Shown in pieces: positions 26,270 through 36,686 of a DNA stretch of 64,000 bases (the stretch's first letter is position 1; every line of letters begins with the position of its first letter). The position numbers were made by a program, and so were the translations under genes. The stretch is from assembly GCF_900113715.1 (NCBI RefSeq), contig NZ_FOQK01000007.1, positions 1-64,000 on the forward strand, written 5' to 3'. The notes under the pieces are model-generated. The model searched no databases and had not been told where the DNA came from. It worked only from the letters and a program-made list of their open reading frames with translations. This stretch comes from Pseudoselenomonas ruminantium. Its GTDB lineage: Bacteria; Bacillota; Negativicutes; Selenomonadales; Selenomonadaceae.

Positions 26270-28000
26270 ATGAAGAATTATCGACGGCTGCTTCAGTATA
26301 TGCGGCCTTATCTCAAGCAGCTGTTCTTGGCTATCATCTGTATCATTGTGGCAGCCGGCTGCAATCTATACCTGCCTTGGATCATCAAGGATATGATCGA
26401 TAAGGTGCTGGCTGAAAAAGACATGATGATGCTCAACGTGATCTGCGTGGGAATCGTCGTGGTATTTTTAGTGCGCGGTATTTTCTATTACGGCCAGTCG
26501 TACCTGGTGTCGTATATCGGACAGAAAGTCATCATCGATGTGCGCGAGGTCATGTTTCGCAAGTTCCAGCGCATGCCGATGGCTTACTTCGACAAGCATC
26601 AGACGGGCGAGACCATGAGCTTCATCACCAACGATGTAGCGGCAATCCAGTCCGCACTTGTCGATCAGCTCATCGAGATGGTTACGGAAGGTTCCATCCT
26701 CATCGGCTCGATTGCGATGATGATCTATCTGGACTGGAAGCTCTCTTTGCTGACCCTGGTGGTCATTCCGCTGGTGGGCCAGGCTATGAAGATATTCGGC
26801 CGCAAGATCAAGCGTAACGGTACAGTCATCCAGGAGCGCATGGCTGATATCACCTCGCTTTTGCAGGAGAGCATCTCGGCTATCCGTGTCGTCAAATCCT
26901 TTGTGCGTGAGAAATATGAGACGGATCGTTTCCAGCGCCAGAATCAGCTCAACTTCCAGGCGGCCATGAAGAATGTGCAGCTCACGAGCCTGCTGACGCC
27001 GACCGTTGAGTTCCTGGCAGCGGTATCGGTCACCTTCATCGTTTGGTTCGGCGGCTATGAGGTCGTCAACAATGAGATGACGGCCGGTGCACTTGTGGCC
27101 TTCCTGACCTATGCGGTCAATCTGGCCAATCCGGTCAAGCGCCTGTCGCGCGTCTATGGCAACCTGCAGCGTGCGATGGCTGCTGTCGACCGTGTCTTCG
27201 CGGTCATCGACCTTGAGGAGCCAATCCACGACAAGCCTGGTGCCAAGCCGCTGCCGGAAATCGCCGGTGCGGTCAAGCTCGATAAGGTGACCTTCGAGTA
27301 CAAGAAAGGTGTACCAGCGCTCAGCGATGTATCGCTGGAGGCCAAGCCAGGCCAGATGATTGCGTTTGTGGGGCCCAGTGGTGCCGGCAAATCGACGATC
27401 GCCAACCTGATCCCGCGGTTCTACGAGATCACGGAAGGGGCGATTTCCATCGATGGACAGGATATCCGGGATGTCACGGTAGCTTCGCTGCGAGAGCAGA
27501 TCGGTATCGTGCCCCAGGAAACGGTGCTGTTTTCGACGACGGTGCGTGAGAATATCCGCTATGGACGCCTGGATGCGACGGATGAAGAAGTCGAGGCGGC
27601 GGCCAAGGCGGCCAATGCCGATGAATTCATCCAGAACTTGCCGCAGGGCTACGACACGAAGATCGGTGAGCGCGGCATGAACCTGTCAGGCGGCCAGCGC
27701 CAGCGCATGGCCATCGCGCGGGCCATCTTGAAGAATCCGCGCATCCTGATCCTGGACGAGGCCACGTCGGCGCTGGACACGGAAAGCGAGAAGATCGTAC
27801 AGGCGGCCCTCGATAAATTGATGGTAGGCCGCACGTCCTTTGTCATTGCGCATCGTTTGTCGACCATCTTCAACGCAGACCAGATCTTCGTCATCGATGG
27901 CGGCAAGGTTAGCGAGCATGGAACGCATGAGGAGCTGTTGAAGCGCAATGGACTGTACAGTTATCTGTACAACATCCAGTTCAACAAGCAGAACGTCTAA
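26270..28000 (+). CDS. msbA: MsbA-type lipid A flippase, ABC exporter
   Basis: MsbA flips core-lipid A across the inner membrane. The 576-residue half-transporter has a six-helix membrane domain (about 1-315). Its ATPase domain shows Walker [10 protein letters not shown] (about 368-376), signature LSGGQRQR, Walker [13 protein letters not shown], and the switch His in IAHRLST. ATG 26270 follows CGGGGGA; the open frame extends upstream into lpxB but without a start site. The position between lpxB and waaA-lpxK supports MsbA over a drug exporter. Confidence 0.93.
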   Translation: MKNYRRLLQYMRPYLKQLFLAIICIIVAAGCNLYLPWIIKDMIDKVLAEKDMMMLNVICVGIVVVFLVRGIFYYGQSYLVSYIGQKVIIDVREVMFRKFQRMPMAYFDKHQTGETMSFITNDVAAIQSALVDQLIEMVTEGSILIGSIAMMIYLDWKLSLLTLVVIPLVGQAMKIFGRKIKRNGTVIQERMADITSLLQESISAIRVVKSFVREKYETDRFQRQNQLNFQAAMKNVQLTSLLTPTVEFLAAVSVTFIVWFGGYEVVNNEMTAGALVAFLTYAVNLANPVKRLSRVYGNLQRAMAAVDRVFAVIDLEEPIHDKPGAKPLPEIAGAVKLDKVTFEYKKGVPALSDVSLEAKPGQMIAFVGPSGAGKSTIANLIPRFYEITEGAISIDGQDIRDVTVASLREQIGIVPQETVLFSTTVRENIRYGRLDATDEEVEAAAKAANADEFIQNLPQGYDTKIGERGMNLSGGQRQRMAIARAILKNPRILILDEATSALDTESEKIVQAALDKLMVGRTSFVIAHRLSTIFNADQIFVIDGGKVSEHGTHEELLKRNGLYSYLYNIQFNKQNV

Positions 28001-28018
28001 GGAGGAAGGGAAAGAGAT

Positions 28019-30526
28019 ATGCAATTTCTCTACAATATAGCGGCGATACTTGTCGTCATATTGATCATCCCCGTGTTCATGGTCCGTTCGGTCCGTGAAA
28101 AGGGCTTTGTGGAACGGATTCGGCAGAGTCTCGGGTTCTTTCCCGCCCATGCGCTGGATAAGGTAGCCAAGAAGCACTGTATCTGGGTGCATGCGGCTTC
28201 GGTTGGCGAGATCGTCGCCACGAGTCCGCTCATCAAAGAATTCCGCCGCGAGTTCCCGAAGACGCCGATCATGGTGTCGGTGGTCACGACCAGCGGCTAT
28301 GAGATGGCGAACCGCATCATCAAGGATGCAGATGCCATCATCTATTTCCCGTTGGACCTGCCGTTTTTGGCTGGCAGCGTGCTGCGCCGCATCCATCCGC
28401 GTGTATTCCTGCCGGTGGAGACGGAGCTTTGGCCGAATTTCCTGAAAACAGCACGGCAGATGCATATTCCGGTCATGATGGTCAACGGCCGCATCAGCGA
28501 TCGCAGCGTCAAGCAGTACAAGCATCTGCGCAGCATCCTGACCGATATGATCGGCACCGTGAAGAAATTCGCCATGCAGTCGCAGATTGACGCGGACTAT
28601 ATCATGCGCCTCGGCGCGCCGCCAGAGCTGGTCACTGTCACGGGCAACACGAAGTTTGACCAGACCTATACCGATGTGAGCGCCGAGGAAAAGGCGGAAA
28701 TCATCGCAGAGATGGGGCTGACGGATAATGAGGGGATTTTCCTGGCCGGATCGACGCATCGCGGCGAGGAGGACTTTGTCCTTGCTGCCTTTGCGGCTGT
28801 GCGCCAGAAGCATGCAAGGGCCAAGCTGGTCATTGCCCCGCGTGAGCTGCTGCGCACCCAGGAGGTCATCCACCTGTGCAAGAAAGCAGGGTTTACGGTC
28901 ACAACGCGCACGAAGCTCCAGCAGCAGGCATCCCAGGATGAGGATATCGTGATCCTCGATACGATTGGCGAGTTGGGCAAGGTGTACAGTGCCGGTGATG
29001 TCGTTTATGTTGGCGGCAGCCTCATCCCCCATGGCGGGCACAACATCCTCGAGCCTGCGGCCCATGGCAAAGCCATCATCGTGGGGCACCACATGTTCAA
29101 TTTCAAGGATACCCATGCTTTGTTCAAGAATCGCGATGCTTGCATCACCGTCGAGAATGAGAAGGAACTGGTAGAGGAAACGGTGCGTCTCTTTGACGAT
29201 CCGGATCATCGTCATCGTATGGAGGCGGAGACGCTGGCCATTGTCAACGAGAATAAGGGAGCATCCCGCAAGTCGGCGGTGATCCTGCGCGAGACGCTCG
29301 AAGAATACGAGAGCGATCCTGAGAACCGCCAGCTGGCTCGTTCTACGCAGAAAATCGACAATTTCCAGACATACTTCATCGATCTTGTCCACAGCAAGGA
29401 AGTCAATGGCTTCTGTGCGCATATCATCATGGCGGTGCTGTATGTTTTTTCCCGGATCTATGTGGGCCTGGTCAACCTCAAGCTGGCCGGGTATCGCATC
29501 GGTCTGTTCAAGCAGCGTCGCCTTGGCTGCTATGTCATCAGCCTCGGCAATGTGACGGTGGGCGGAACGGGCAAGACGCCGACGGCTCAGCGGCTGGCCA
29601 CGGATATCCGTGATATGGGCTATCGCGTGGTCATCCTGAACCGCGGCTACCGGGCCAAATGGCACGGTGAGGTCGGCATTGTCTCGGATGGCCAGCGGCT
29701 GCATATGAGCGCAGCCGAGGCCGGTGATGAGGCCTTCATGCTGGCCAAGCATTTGCCCAACGTGCCGGTGCTTATCGGTGCTGAACGCGCTGTAACGGGA
29801 CAGTATGCTATCGACCATTTTGGCGCTGAGGTCGCAATCCTCGACGATGGCTATCAGCATTGGCAGCTGGAACGTGATATGGATATCCTGCTCATCGATG
29901 CCGTCAATGTTTTCGGCAATGGCTATATCCTGCCGCGCGGCACGCTGCGTGAGCCGGTATCCCATATCAGCCGTGCGGATGTCTGCCTGATGACCAAGGT
30001 CGATCAGGCAGCGGCCGGCTCCTGCGAGTATATCCGTGAGACCGTCAAGCGTTATAATCCGGCGGCAACTGTGGTGGAAAGCATCCATCAGCCGCGCTGC
30101 TTTGTGCCGCTGGCGGACTGGTATGTTGATATTGCCGGCGAGGGCATCGACGTGAGCCAGATGCGCGGCAAGAAGATCATGGCCGTATCGGCTATCGGCA
30201 ATCCGGCCTCGTTTGAGCAGACCCTGTCGGATCTGGGCACGGTCATCCTCGAGAGCCTGCGCTACCCGGATCATCACGATTATACGATGCAGGAGATGGC
30301 TGACATTCTGCATCAGGCAAAGAACATGGGGGCCGAGGCCATCGTCATCACGGAAAAGGATGCAGTCAAGGTTCCGGCGGAGGTCATCCAGGCTGGCTGG
30401 GATATCCCGGTTTATGTCATCTGCGTAGAGGTAACGTTCCAGACGGGGCGGGATGCCTTCTGCCATATGCTCAAGGATCGGCTGGAAGAGCGTCTGGGCC
30501 CCAGAGAGACAAAACAAAACAAGTAG
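28019..30526 (+). CDS. waaA-lpxK: Kdo transferase (WaaA) fused to lipid A 4'-kinase (LpxK)
   Basis: One 835-residue frame holds two enzymes. Residues 1 to about 425 are WaaA/KdtA, which adds Kdo to lipid IVA: an N-terminal anchor, catalytic Glu in HAASVGEIVATSPL, and donor-site motif SLIPHGGHNILEPAAHGK. Residues about 470-835 are LpxK, which phosphorylates the disaccharide 4'-position: a membrane helix near 475-495, P-loop GNVTVGGTGKTP at about 510-521, and ILDDGYQHWQLERDMDILLID. In E. coli these are separate genes. The join (about 425-470) has no stop or start signal. LpxK acts just before WaaA, so the fusion couples successive steps. Confidence 0.93.
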   Translation: MQFLYNIAAILVVILIIPVFMVRSVREKGFVERIRQSLGFFPAHALDKVAKKHCIWVHAASVGEIVATSPLIKEFRREFPKTPIMVSVVTTSGYEMANRIIKDADAIIYFPLDLPFLAGSVLRRIHPRVFLPVETELWPNFLKTARQMHIPVMMVNGRISDRSVKQYKHLRSILTDMIGTVKKFAMQSQIDADYIMRLGAPPELVTVTGNTKFDQTYTDVSAEEKAEIIAEMGLTDNEGIFLAGSTHRGEEDFVLAAFAAVRQKHARAKLVIAPRELLRTQEVIHLCKKAGFTVTTRTKLQQQASQDEDIVILDTIGELGKVYSAGDVVYVGGSLIPHGGHNILEPAAHGKAIIVGHHMFNFKDTHALFKNRDACITVENEKELVEETVRLFDDPDHRHRMEAETLAIVNENKGASRKSAVILRETLEEYESDPENRQLARSTQKIDNFQTYFIDLVHSKEVNGFCAHIIMAVLYVFSRIYVGLVNLKLAGYRIGLFKQRRLGCYVISLGNVTVGGTGKTPTAQRLATDIRDMGYRVVILNRGYRAKWHGEVGIVSDGQRLHMSAAEAGDEAFMLAKHLPNVPVLIGAERAVTGQYAIDHFGAEVAILDDGYQHWQLERDMDILLIDAVNVFGNGYILPRGTLREPVSHISRADVCLMTKVDQAAAGSCEYIRETVKRYNPAATVVESIHQPRCFVPLADWYVDIAGEGIDVSQMRGKKIMAVSAIGNPASFEQTLSDLGTVILESLRYPDHHDYTMQEMADILHQAKNMGAEAIVITEKDAVKVPAEVIQAGWDIPVYVICVEVTFQTGRDAFCHMLKDRLEERLGPRETKQNK

Positions 30527-30557
30527 TCATGATTCCCAGGAAAGGATGGTATATGCC

Positions 30558-31289
30558 ATGAATGTATTATGTGTCATACCTGCCCGCTACGCTTCAACGC
30601 GCCTGCCGGGCAAACCGCTCAAGGATATCGCTGGCAAGCCGATGGTCTGCCGTGTCTATGACCGGGCTGCCAAGGCGGCCAAGGTCAGCCGGACGCTGGT
30701 CGCTACGGATGATGAACGCATCCTGCAGGCGGTAGAGGAGCATGGCGGTGAGGCCATGATGACGCGCAAGGACCATCCGACGGGAACGGATCGGCTAGCT
30801 GAGGTGGCGGCGGCTTTCCCGGATGCGGAGCTCATCATCAACGTGCAGGGCGACGAGCCGCTCATTGAACCGGCGCTCATCGACGAGCTGGCCAGCGTGT
30901 TCGAGGCGGACAGTGAACTGCAGATGGCTACCGTAAAGACCGAGATGACGGAGAAGGATGAACAGGAAAATCCCAACAACGTCAAGGTTGTCACCGATAA
31001 GAATGGTTACGCGCTCTACTTCTCACGGTCGCTGCTGCCGTATCCGCGCCATGCGGGCTGCCCGGTATACAAGCATATCGGCATCTATGCCTATAAGCGG
31101 GATTTCCTGCTGCAGTATGCCAAGATGGAGTCGACGCTGCTGGAGACAGCAGAGTCCCTTGAGCAGCTGCGGGCGCTGGAGAATGGCTACCGCATCAAGG
31201 TGGTCGAGACGAAGGCTAAGTTTGTCGGCGTCGATACGGCCGAAGATCTGCAGAAGGTCAACGAGATTTATCAGAAAATGGGTTTATAA
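30558..31289 (+). CDS. kdsB: 3-deoxy-manno-octulosonate cytidylyltransferase
   Basis: KdsB activates Kdo as CMP-Kdo for WaaA. The 243-residue protein has the family N-terminus [35 protein letters not shown] in the nucleotide/metal site, and the C-terminal [21 protein letters not shown] 30558 is preferred; AGGAAAGGA lies about 12 bases upstream. A longer open frame runs back into waaA-lpxK without a start signal. The next genes complete the Kdo pathway. Confidence 0.95.
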   Translation: MNVLCVIPARYASTRLPGKPLKDIAGKPMVCRVYDRAAKAAKVSRTLVATDDERILQAVEEHGGEAMMTRKDHPTGTDRLAEVAAAFPDAELIINVQGDEPLIEPALIDELASVFEADSELQMATVKTEMTEKDEQENPNNVKVVTDKNGYALYFSRSLLPYPRHAGCPVYKHIGIYAYKRDFLLQYAKMESTLLETAESLEQLRALENGYRIKVVETKAKFVGVDTAEDLQKVNEIYQKMGL

Positions 31290-31323
31290 TAAGAGTTGTA
31301 AATTTTTTAAAGGAGAGGCGAGT

Positions 31324-32151
31324 ATGAACAAGGTAAAAGTGGGAAACTTTGAAATCGGTGGCGGCGAGAAACTGACGCTGCTGGCTGGGCCATGCGTGTT
31401 GGAGGGCCTTGACCGCTGCCTGCTGATCGGCCGCACCATCAAGGAAATCTGTGCGCGTCTGGACATCAACTACGTATTCAAGGCTTCGTTTGACAAGGCC
31501 AATCGTTCCTCCTTCCATAGTTTCCGCGGTCCGGGCATGGAAAAGGGCATCGAGATGCTCCAGCAGATCAAAGAGGAGCTTCAGGTACCGGTAGTCACGG
31601 ATATCCACGAGACGTATCAGGCTGAGCCGGTGGCGAAGGTGGCAGATATCCTGCAGATCCCGGCTTTCCTGTGCCGTCAGACAGATCTCCTGCATGCGGC
31701 TGCGCAGACGGGGCGGGTCGTCAACGTCAAGAAAGGCCAGTTCCTGGCACCTGAGGATATGCGCAATGTAGTGGACAAGCTCCACGAGAGCGGCTGCAAT
31801 CAGATCATGCTGACGGAGCGCGGCGCTTCGTTCGGCTATCACAATCTCGTGGTCGATATGCGTTCGCTGCCCATCATGCGTTCCTTCGGCTATCCGGTGG
31901 TCATGGATGGCACGCACAGTGTCCAGCTGCCGGGCGGCAATGGCACGACTTCGGCTGGCAACCGCGAATACGTCGAGTATCTTGTCCGGGCGGCAGTCGG
32001 TGCTGGTATTGATGCACTGTTCCTTGAAGTCCATGACAATCCGGAGGAGGCACTCTCTGACGGCGCCAACATGGTTTATCTGGACAAGCTTGAGGATCTG
32101 CTCAAGGATGCTGTTGCTATCCATGAGATCGTGCGCCAGAAGAGAGGCTGA
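31324..32151 (+). CDS. kdsA: 3-deoxy-8-phosphooctulonate synthase
   Basis: KdsA condenses phosphoenolpyruvate with arabinose 5-phosphate to Kdo 8-phosphate. The 275-residue TIM-barrel protein shows [37 protein letters not shown] and the C-terminal [14 protein letters not shown] 31324 follows AGGAGAGG; an open frame continues upstream in kdsB but has no start signal. A Cys-containing AGPCVLE motif is shared by metal-dependent and metal-independent forms, so metal use is not settled here. Confidence 0.95.
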   Translation: MNKVKVGNFEIGGGEKLTLLAGPCVLEGLDRCLLIGRTIKEICARLDINYVFKASFDKANRSSFHSFRGPGMEKGIEMLQQIKEELQVPVVTDIHETYQAEPVAKVADILQIPAFLCRQTDLLHAAAQTGRVVNVKKGQFLAPEDMRNVVDKLHESGCNQIMLTERGASFGYHNLVVDMRSLPIMRSFGYPVVMDGTHSVQLPGGNGTTSAGNREYVEYLVRAAVGAGIDALFLEVHDNPEEALSDGANMVYLDKLEDLLKDAVAIHEIVRQKRG

Positions 32152-32198
32152 GCAAACGCTGATTTCGGTTCGTTTACGGGCATAAGGGGAAAAGACTT

Positions 32199-33173
32199 GT
32201 GATGAAGATAAAAGAAAAGGCAATTGAAACACTGGAGATTGAAGCTGAGGCTGTACTGAAGCTCAAGGAGCGCATTGATGATGAGTTCGTGGCGGCTGTG
32301 CAGTGCATCCTGGACTGTCAGGCACGCGTTGTCGTGACCGGTATGGGCAAATCGGGCCATATCGGCCGCAAGATCGCGGCTACGCTGGCGAGCACTGGTA
32401 CGCCGGCATTCTTCATGCATCCGGCTGAGGCCTTCCATGGCGATCTGGGTATGGTCACGGAGCGCGACGTAGTTATTGCCATCAGCAATAGCGGCGAGTC
32501 GTCGGAAATCGTCAATATCTTGCCGATCATCAGCCGCATCGGCGCGACGATCATCGCGATGTCAGGGCGCCGTGAGTCGCAGCTCGGCAAGGCCTGTGAC
32601 CATTTCATCGATATCGGGGTCGCGCGCGAGGCCTGCCCGCTCGGACTGGCTCCGACGGCCAGCACGACGGCGACGCTGGCCATGGGCGACGCCGTGGCGA
32701 TGGCGCTGATGTCGGTGCGCCATTTCACAAGTCAGGATTTTGCTCTTTATCATCCGGGCGGAGCTTTGGGCCGCCGCTTGCTCCTCAAGGTCGCCGATGT
32801 CATGCATACGGGCGAGGAGAATCCGATTGTCCTGCAGGATAAGACGGCGAAGGATGCGCTCTTCATCATGACGGACAAGGGCCTCGGGGCTGCTTCGGTG
32901 GTGGATGAGCAGGGCAGATTTGTCGGTCTCATCACCGATGGCATCATCCGCCGGGCACTGGCCAAGGATTACAAGTTTCTTGACGAGTCGGTCAAGAACA
33001 TCATGTTCGAGCAGCCGCTCACCATTGCGCAGGATGAGCTGGCGGCGGCGGCACTCTCGGTCATGGAGAAGCATAAGCCGCGTCCGGTCACCGTACTGCC
33101 GGTCATCGATGATGACCAGACGCCAGTGGGCATTGTCCATCTGACGGATCTGCTGCGTCAGGGGGTTGTCTGA
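32199..33173 (+). CDS. kdsD: Arabinose-5-phosphate isomerase
   Basis: KdsD/KpsF converts ribulose 5-phosphate to arabinose 5-phosphate, the Kdo precursor. The 324-residue protein has an N-terminal SIS sugar-isomerase domain (about 40-180: VVTGMGKSGHIGRKIA, SNSGESSEI, HPGGALGRRL) and two C-terminal CBS domains (about 205-324). GTG 32199 or the adjacent ATG 32202 can be the start; AGGGGA lies 8-11 bases upstream. It almost abuts kdsC. Confidence 0.94.
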   Translation: MMKIKEKAIETLEIEAEAVLKLKERIDDEFVAAVQCILDCQARVVVTGMGKSGHIGRKIAATLASTGTPAFFMHPAEAFHGDLGMVTERDVVIAISNSGESSEIVNILPIISRIGATIIAMSGRRESQLGKACDHFIDIGVAREACPLGLAPTASTTATLAMGDAVAMALMSVRHFTSQDFALYHPGGALGRRLLLKVADVMHTGEENPIVLQDKTAKDALFIMTDKGLGAASVVDEQGRFVGLITDGIIRRALAKDYKFLDESVKNIMFEQPLTIAQDELAAAALSVMEKHKPRPVTVLPVIDDDQTPVGIVHLTDLLRQGVV

Positions 33174-33174
33174 T

Positions 33175-33735
33175 ATGGAACAGAAGAGTGGTGCGTTGGA
33201 GCGGGCGCAGGCCTTGAAGCTGATCATCTTTGATGTGGATGGCGTGCTGACTGACGGCGGGATATATATCGGCGAGAGCGGCGAACTCTACAAGCCGTTC
33301 TTCTGCCGCGATGGACTGGGCATCACGCTGGCACATAAAGCCGGCCTCAAGACAGCCATCATCACGGGGCGCAAGTCCTCTCAGGTAGCTTTCCGCGCTG
33401 GGGAGCTGCATATCTCGGAGGTGTTCCAAGGCAGCTTGGATAAGCGCGCAGCTTATCGCACGCTGAAGGAAAAACTCAATCTGCGGGATGAGGAAATCGG
33501 CTATATCGGCGATGATCTCATCGACCTGCCCATCATGTGCCAGGTCGGTCTGCCGATGGCCGTGGCTGATGCGGTGCCGGAGGTTCGCCAGCAGGCATTG
33601 CTGACGGCGGGCTTTGCCGGTGGCCAGGGGGCTGTCCGGGAGCTGATCGAATTCATCCTGAAGGCGCAGGGCAAGTGGCAGGCACTGCTTCAGGACTTTT
33701 ACGAGCCGGACGCTGGAAGCGGCTTGGCTCAGTGA
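33175..33735 (+). CDS. kdsC: 3-deoxy-manno-octulosonate-8-phosphatase
   Basis: KdsC is the HAD-family phosphatase that makes free Kdo from Kdo 8-phosphate. The 186-residue protein has HAD motif I (IFDVDGVLTDGGIYIG), FFCRDGLGI, motif II with ITGRKS, and the acidic motif YIGDDLIDLPIM. It is the short cap-less form typical of KdsC. ATG 33175 comes two bases after the kdsD stop, with GGGGG 9 bases upstream. Confidence 0.94.
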   Translation: MEQKSGALERAQALKLIIFDVDGVLTDGGIYIGESGELYKPFFCRDGLGITLAHKAGLKTAIITGRKSSQVAFRAGELHISEVFQGSLDKRAAYRTLKEKLNLRDEEIGYIGDDLIDLPIMCQVGLPMAVADAVPEVRQQALLTAGFAGGQGAVRELIEFILKAQGKWQALLQDFYEPDAGSGLAQ

Positions 33736-33773
33736 TACTTTTGCTAGAAACATTTTGTGGAGGAACGTAATCC

Positions 33774-34688
33774 ATGCATTATAAATTCGTGATGTTTATG
33801 AGCTGGCTCATATGCCATACGCCATATGGCCTGCTTATGGCGGCTGGCCGCGTGTTGGGCAATCTCTACTATCTCCTGATCAAGAAGGAGCGTGAGCGTG
33901 CTGTGGCGCAGATGATGCCAGCCTTAGGCCTGTCCGAGGCTGAGGCTCGCAAGATGGTGCGGGAGTCCTTCGTGAATCTGGCACGCAATGTATTGGAAAT
34001 CCTCTATATGCCGCGGCTCAATGAACAGAATTTCACCAAGTACATCGAGGTCGAACACCTAGAGCGCATGCGCGATGCACTGGCGGAGAACAAGGGCGTT
34101 GTGGTCCTTACTGGCCATATCGGTACCTGGGAATGGTTGTCCGCAGCGTTTTCGCTCAACGGCATGCCGGTCACGGCCATTGCCAAGCCGCAGCCGAATA
34201 TCCAGTACACACAGGCTCTTGATGACCTGCGCAAGACAATCCATGTAGAGATCTTCTCGCGTGGTACGAGTGAGCTCATCGCAGCTGCCCGGGCCCTCAA
34301 AAAGGGCAAGATCCTGGGCTTCCTGGCCGATCAGGACGGCGGCCCGGGCGGTGCTTTCATCCCGTTCCTGGGCAAGATCGCATCGACGCCGATGGGGGCA
34401 GCCGTATTTTCCCGCAAGTTCAATTCACCGGTCATCCCCGCGTTTATCCTGCGCCAGCCGGATGGCAAGCATAAGGTGATTGTCGGCGAAGCCATGCGCT
34501 ACGAGGATACGGGCGATACGGACAAGGATCTGTTTGACTTCACGGTGCGCATGACCAAGGTCGTGGAGCAGGTGATCCGTGAGAATCCTACCCAGTGGCT
34601 ATGGTTCCAGAAGCGTTGGAATACGACGCCAGATATGCAGAAGACGGGCAAGCACCATACTGTCAAGGCACGGGAGGCTGAAGGATGA
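33774..34688 (+). CDS. LpxL/HtrB-type lipid A acyltransferase (second of two)
   Basis: This 304-residue lysophospholipid-acyltransferase family protein has an N-terminal hydrophobic segment and the catalytic HX4E motif in LTGHIGTWEWL. It also shows LADQDGGPGGAFIPFLGK and the C-terminal WLWFQKRWNT end. It is clearly divergent from the family member at 20921, so two different secondary acylations (or one lipid A and one other acceptor) are likely. Its stop overlaps the lptC start by four bases, which ties it to LPS export genes. Confidence 0.88.
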   Translation: MHYKFVMFMSWLICHTPYGLLMAAGRVLGNLYYLLIKKERERAVAQMMPALGLSEAEARKMVRESFVNLARNVLEILYMPRLNEQNFTKYIEVEHLERMRDALAENKGVVVLTGHIGTWEWLSAAFSLNGMPVTAIAKPQPNIQYTQALDDLRKTIHVEIFSRGTSELIAAARALKKGKILGFLADQDGGPGGAFIPFLGKIASTPMGAAVFSRKFNSPVIPAFILRQPDGKHKVIVGEAMRYEDTGDTDKDLFDFTVRMTKVVEQVIRENPTQWLWFQKRWNTTPDMQKTGKHHTVKAREAEG

Positions 34689-35236
34689 GCAAGAGGACAA
34701 AGGGCTTACTGGCAGCCGGGCTGGCAATCTTTGTGGCACTGGTCGTATGGACGGTGATGACAATACCTGAGGTGCCGGCCGACAAGACGAAGGTGGAAGC
34801 GCCGAAAACCATGTCGTATGAGGGCAATACCCTCAGTGAGGAGAAAGATGGGCGCAAGCTGTGGGAGCTGACGGCGGAGCGCATCGATGTCGATGTCGAG
34901 ACGCAGGATGTCAAACTGGTGAATATCACGGGGCATTTCTATGCGGAAGATGGCCGTACCGTGGAGGTCAAGGCCGCTGAGGGAACGTTTGACAACGCGA
35001 CGAAAGACGTCGCGGTCAAGGGCGGCGTGGACATCCATACCAGCGACGGTGCAAGCCTCAAGGGGCAGGAGCTGCGCTGGCAGGCGAAGGAAGCGATGCT
35101 CGCAGCTATTGGCGATGCCGTGGCCGAAAAGGACGACATGAAGATCAGCGGCGACCGCATCGAGAGTACGGATGGCTTCAATAAAATCAAGGTTATCGGC
35201 AAGGCACACCTTGTCAAGGGAGGAGAGAACAAATGA
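34685..35236 (+). CDS. lptC: LptC, inner-membrane LPS transport protein
   Basis: LptC takes LPS from the LptB2FG extractor and hands it to LptA. The 183 residues comprise one N-terminal membrane helix (about 7-24) and a beta-jellyroll LptC domain (about 40-180), with VETQDVKLVNITGHFYAEDG and GASLKGQELRWQAKEAML recognisable. It overlaps both neighbours by four bases (ATGA at 34685-34688 and 35233-35236), indicating tight translational coupling with the acyltransferase and lptA. Confidence 0.9.
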   Translation: MSKRTKGLLAAGLAIFVALVVWTVMTIPEVPADKTKVEAPKTMSYEGNTLSEEKDGRKLWELTAERIDVDVETQDVKLVNITGHFYAEDGRTVEVKAAEGTFDNATKDVAVKGGVDIHTSDGASLKGQELRWQAKEAMLAAIGDAVAEKDDMKISGDRIESTDGFNKIKVIGKAHLVKGGENK

Positions 35237-35913
35237 GCAAGATGAAGAAAATGCTGCTGGCACTGGCGGTAAGCGTGGCTTTGCCGATGAGCAGCATGAG
35301 TGCTGCTGGTGAGCCGGCGGAGCTCGATGCTGACACGGTGACCTATGATATGAGCACTGGCGTTGCCACGGCAACGGGCGATGTGCTTATCCGGCGGGGC
35401 ACGGCCCGCGTCACGGGAGCCAAGGCTACGTATAATTCCAAGACCCAGGAGGCTACGGTAGAAGGCAGCGTCATCGCTACGCGCGATGATATGCGCCTTA
35501 CCTGCGCCAAGGTCGTATCCGATGGACAGGGGCATATCCTGGCGTCGGGGAATGTGCAGGGTGCGCAGGCCGACAAGAGCTTTTCAGGCGAACAGGTTGA
35601 CTATTATCCGAACCAGGGCAATTATGTGCTGATGCCGCTGGGCGGCACCCTGGCAAATGCCGATGCAACCTTCACGGCCAGCCGCATCGAAGGCTGGCTG
35701 GATGAGGAACATTATGTCGGCACTGGCAGCGCGCATCTGGTCAGCCCTGCACGCAATATGGAGGCTGGCGGCGATGCGATGGATTATCAGGGCAAGGAGC
35801 AGGGTGTCGTTGTCGTCACGGGCAATGCCTGGGCAATCCAGGGTAACAACACGCTCAAGAGCAATCGCCTGACGCTCTATCTTGCACAGGATGGGCAGGC
35901 TAAGGTAAAATAA
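35233..35913 (+). CDS. lptA: LptA/OstA-type periplasmic LPS transport protein
   Basis: LptA oligomers bridge the periplasm for LPS. The 226-residue protein has a signal peptide (about 1-26) and an OstA beta-jellyroll (for example ADTVTYDMSTGVATATGDVL, then RGTARVTGAKATYNSKTQEATVEG). At 226 residues it is longer than E. coli LptA (185). The repeats GNVQGAQADKSFSGEQVDYY and GGDAMDYQGKEQGVVVVTG suggest extra jellyroll length. lptB follows after 39 bases. Confidence 0.92.
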   Translation: MSKMKKMLLALAVSVALPMSSMSAAGEPAELDADTVTYDMSTGVATATGDVLIRRGTARVTGAKATYNSKTQEATVEGSVIATRDDMRLTCAKVVSDGQGHILASGNVQGAQADKSFSGEQVDYYPNQGNYVLMPLGGTLANADATFTASRIEGWLDEEHYVGTGSAHLVSPARNMEAGGDAMDYQGKEQGVVVVTGNAWAIQGNNTLKSNRLTLYLAQDGQAKVK

Positions 35914-35952
35914 ACGGATAGACGATTATCTGGTTTTTGGAGGGCATGAGCT

Positions 35953-36672
35953 TTGCATATCGAAGCGAAGAATCTGGTAAAGAAATTCAAGGAGCGGACA
36001 GCCGTTGACCGGGTGTCCCTGCGGGTAGATAAAGGTGAGATCGTCGGTCTTCTGGGGCCAAACGGTGCCGGCAAGACGACATCGTTCTATATGATCGTAG
36101 GGCTTGAGCGTCCTACCTCTGGTGAGGTATATCTGTCGGATATCAATATCACGGAGCTGCCGATGTATCGCCGGGCGGAACTCGGCATCAGCTATCTGAC
36201 GCAGGAGGCGTCCATTTTCCGCAAGCTCACGGTGCGTGAGAATATCATGGCCATCCTTGAGACGACCAAGCTTTCCAAGGCGGAGCAGATCACGAAATAC
36301 AAGGAGCTCATCGAGGAGTTCCACATCGGCCATGTGCAGGAGCGCAAGGGGACGGAGCTTTCGGGCGGTGAGCGCCGTCGCGTGGAGATCGCGCGCTGCC
36401 TGGCGCTGGAGCCGCAGTTCATTCTGCTCGATGAGCCGTTTGCCGGTGTCGATCCGCTGGCGGTAGCAGATATCCAGGAAATCATCCAGTATCTGCGCCA
36501 GCGTGGCATGGGCATACTGATTACGGACCATAACGTACGTGAGACGCTGCATATCGTCGATCGTGCTTACATCCTCAGCGAAGGCAAGATCCTGCTGGAA
36601 GGCGACAGCCAGACCATCGCGAACAGTCCGGTGGCCAAGAAATTCTACCTCGGCGAGAATTTCACGCTTTGA
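35953..36672 (+). CDS. lptB: LptB, LPS export ATPase
   Basis: LptB powers LPS extraction from the inner membrane. The 239-residue ABC ATPase shows Walker [10 protein letters not shown] (35-43), Q-loop near [14 protein letters not shown], signature LSGGERRR, Walker [14 protein letters not shown] and switch His in [10 protein letters not shown], all typical of LptB rather than amino-acid transporters. The TTG start lies about 8 bases after GGAGGG. Confidence 0.95.
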   Translation: MHIEAKNLVKKFKERTAVDRVSLRVDKGEIVGLLGPNGAGKTTSFYMIVGLERPTSGEVYLSDINITELPMYRRAELGISYLTQEASIFRKLTVRENIMAILETTKLSKAEQITKYKELIEEFHIGHVQERKGTELSGGERRRVEIARCLALEPQFILLDEPFAGVDPLAVADIQEIIQYLRQRGMGILITDHNVRETLHIVDRAYILSEGKILLEGDSQTIANSPVAKKFYLGENFTL

Positions 36673-36686
36673 TTGGAGAAAGAACG

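Noticed and set aside
27686-30517. A 943-codon minus-strand open frame opposite waaA-lpxK
   Set aside because: It is a shadow of a strongly recognised gene; the high GC at third codon positions removes stops on the other strand.
31285-31290. TATAAT at the end of kdsB as a promoter for kdsA
   Set aside because: No usable -35 at 16-18 bases and the genes are closely spaced, so co-transcription is simpler.
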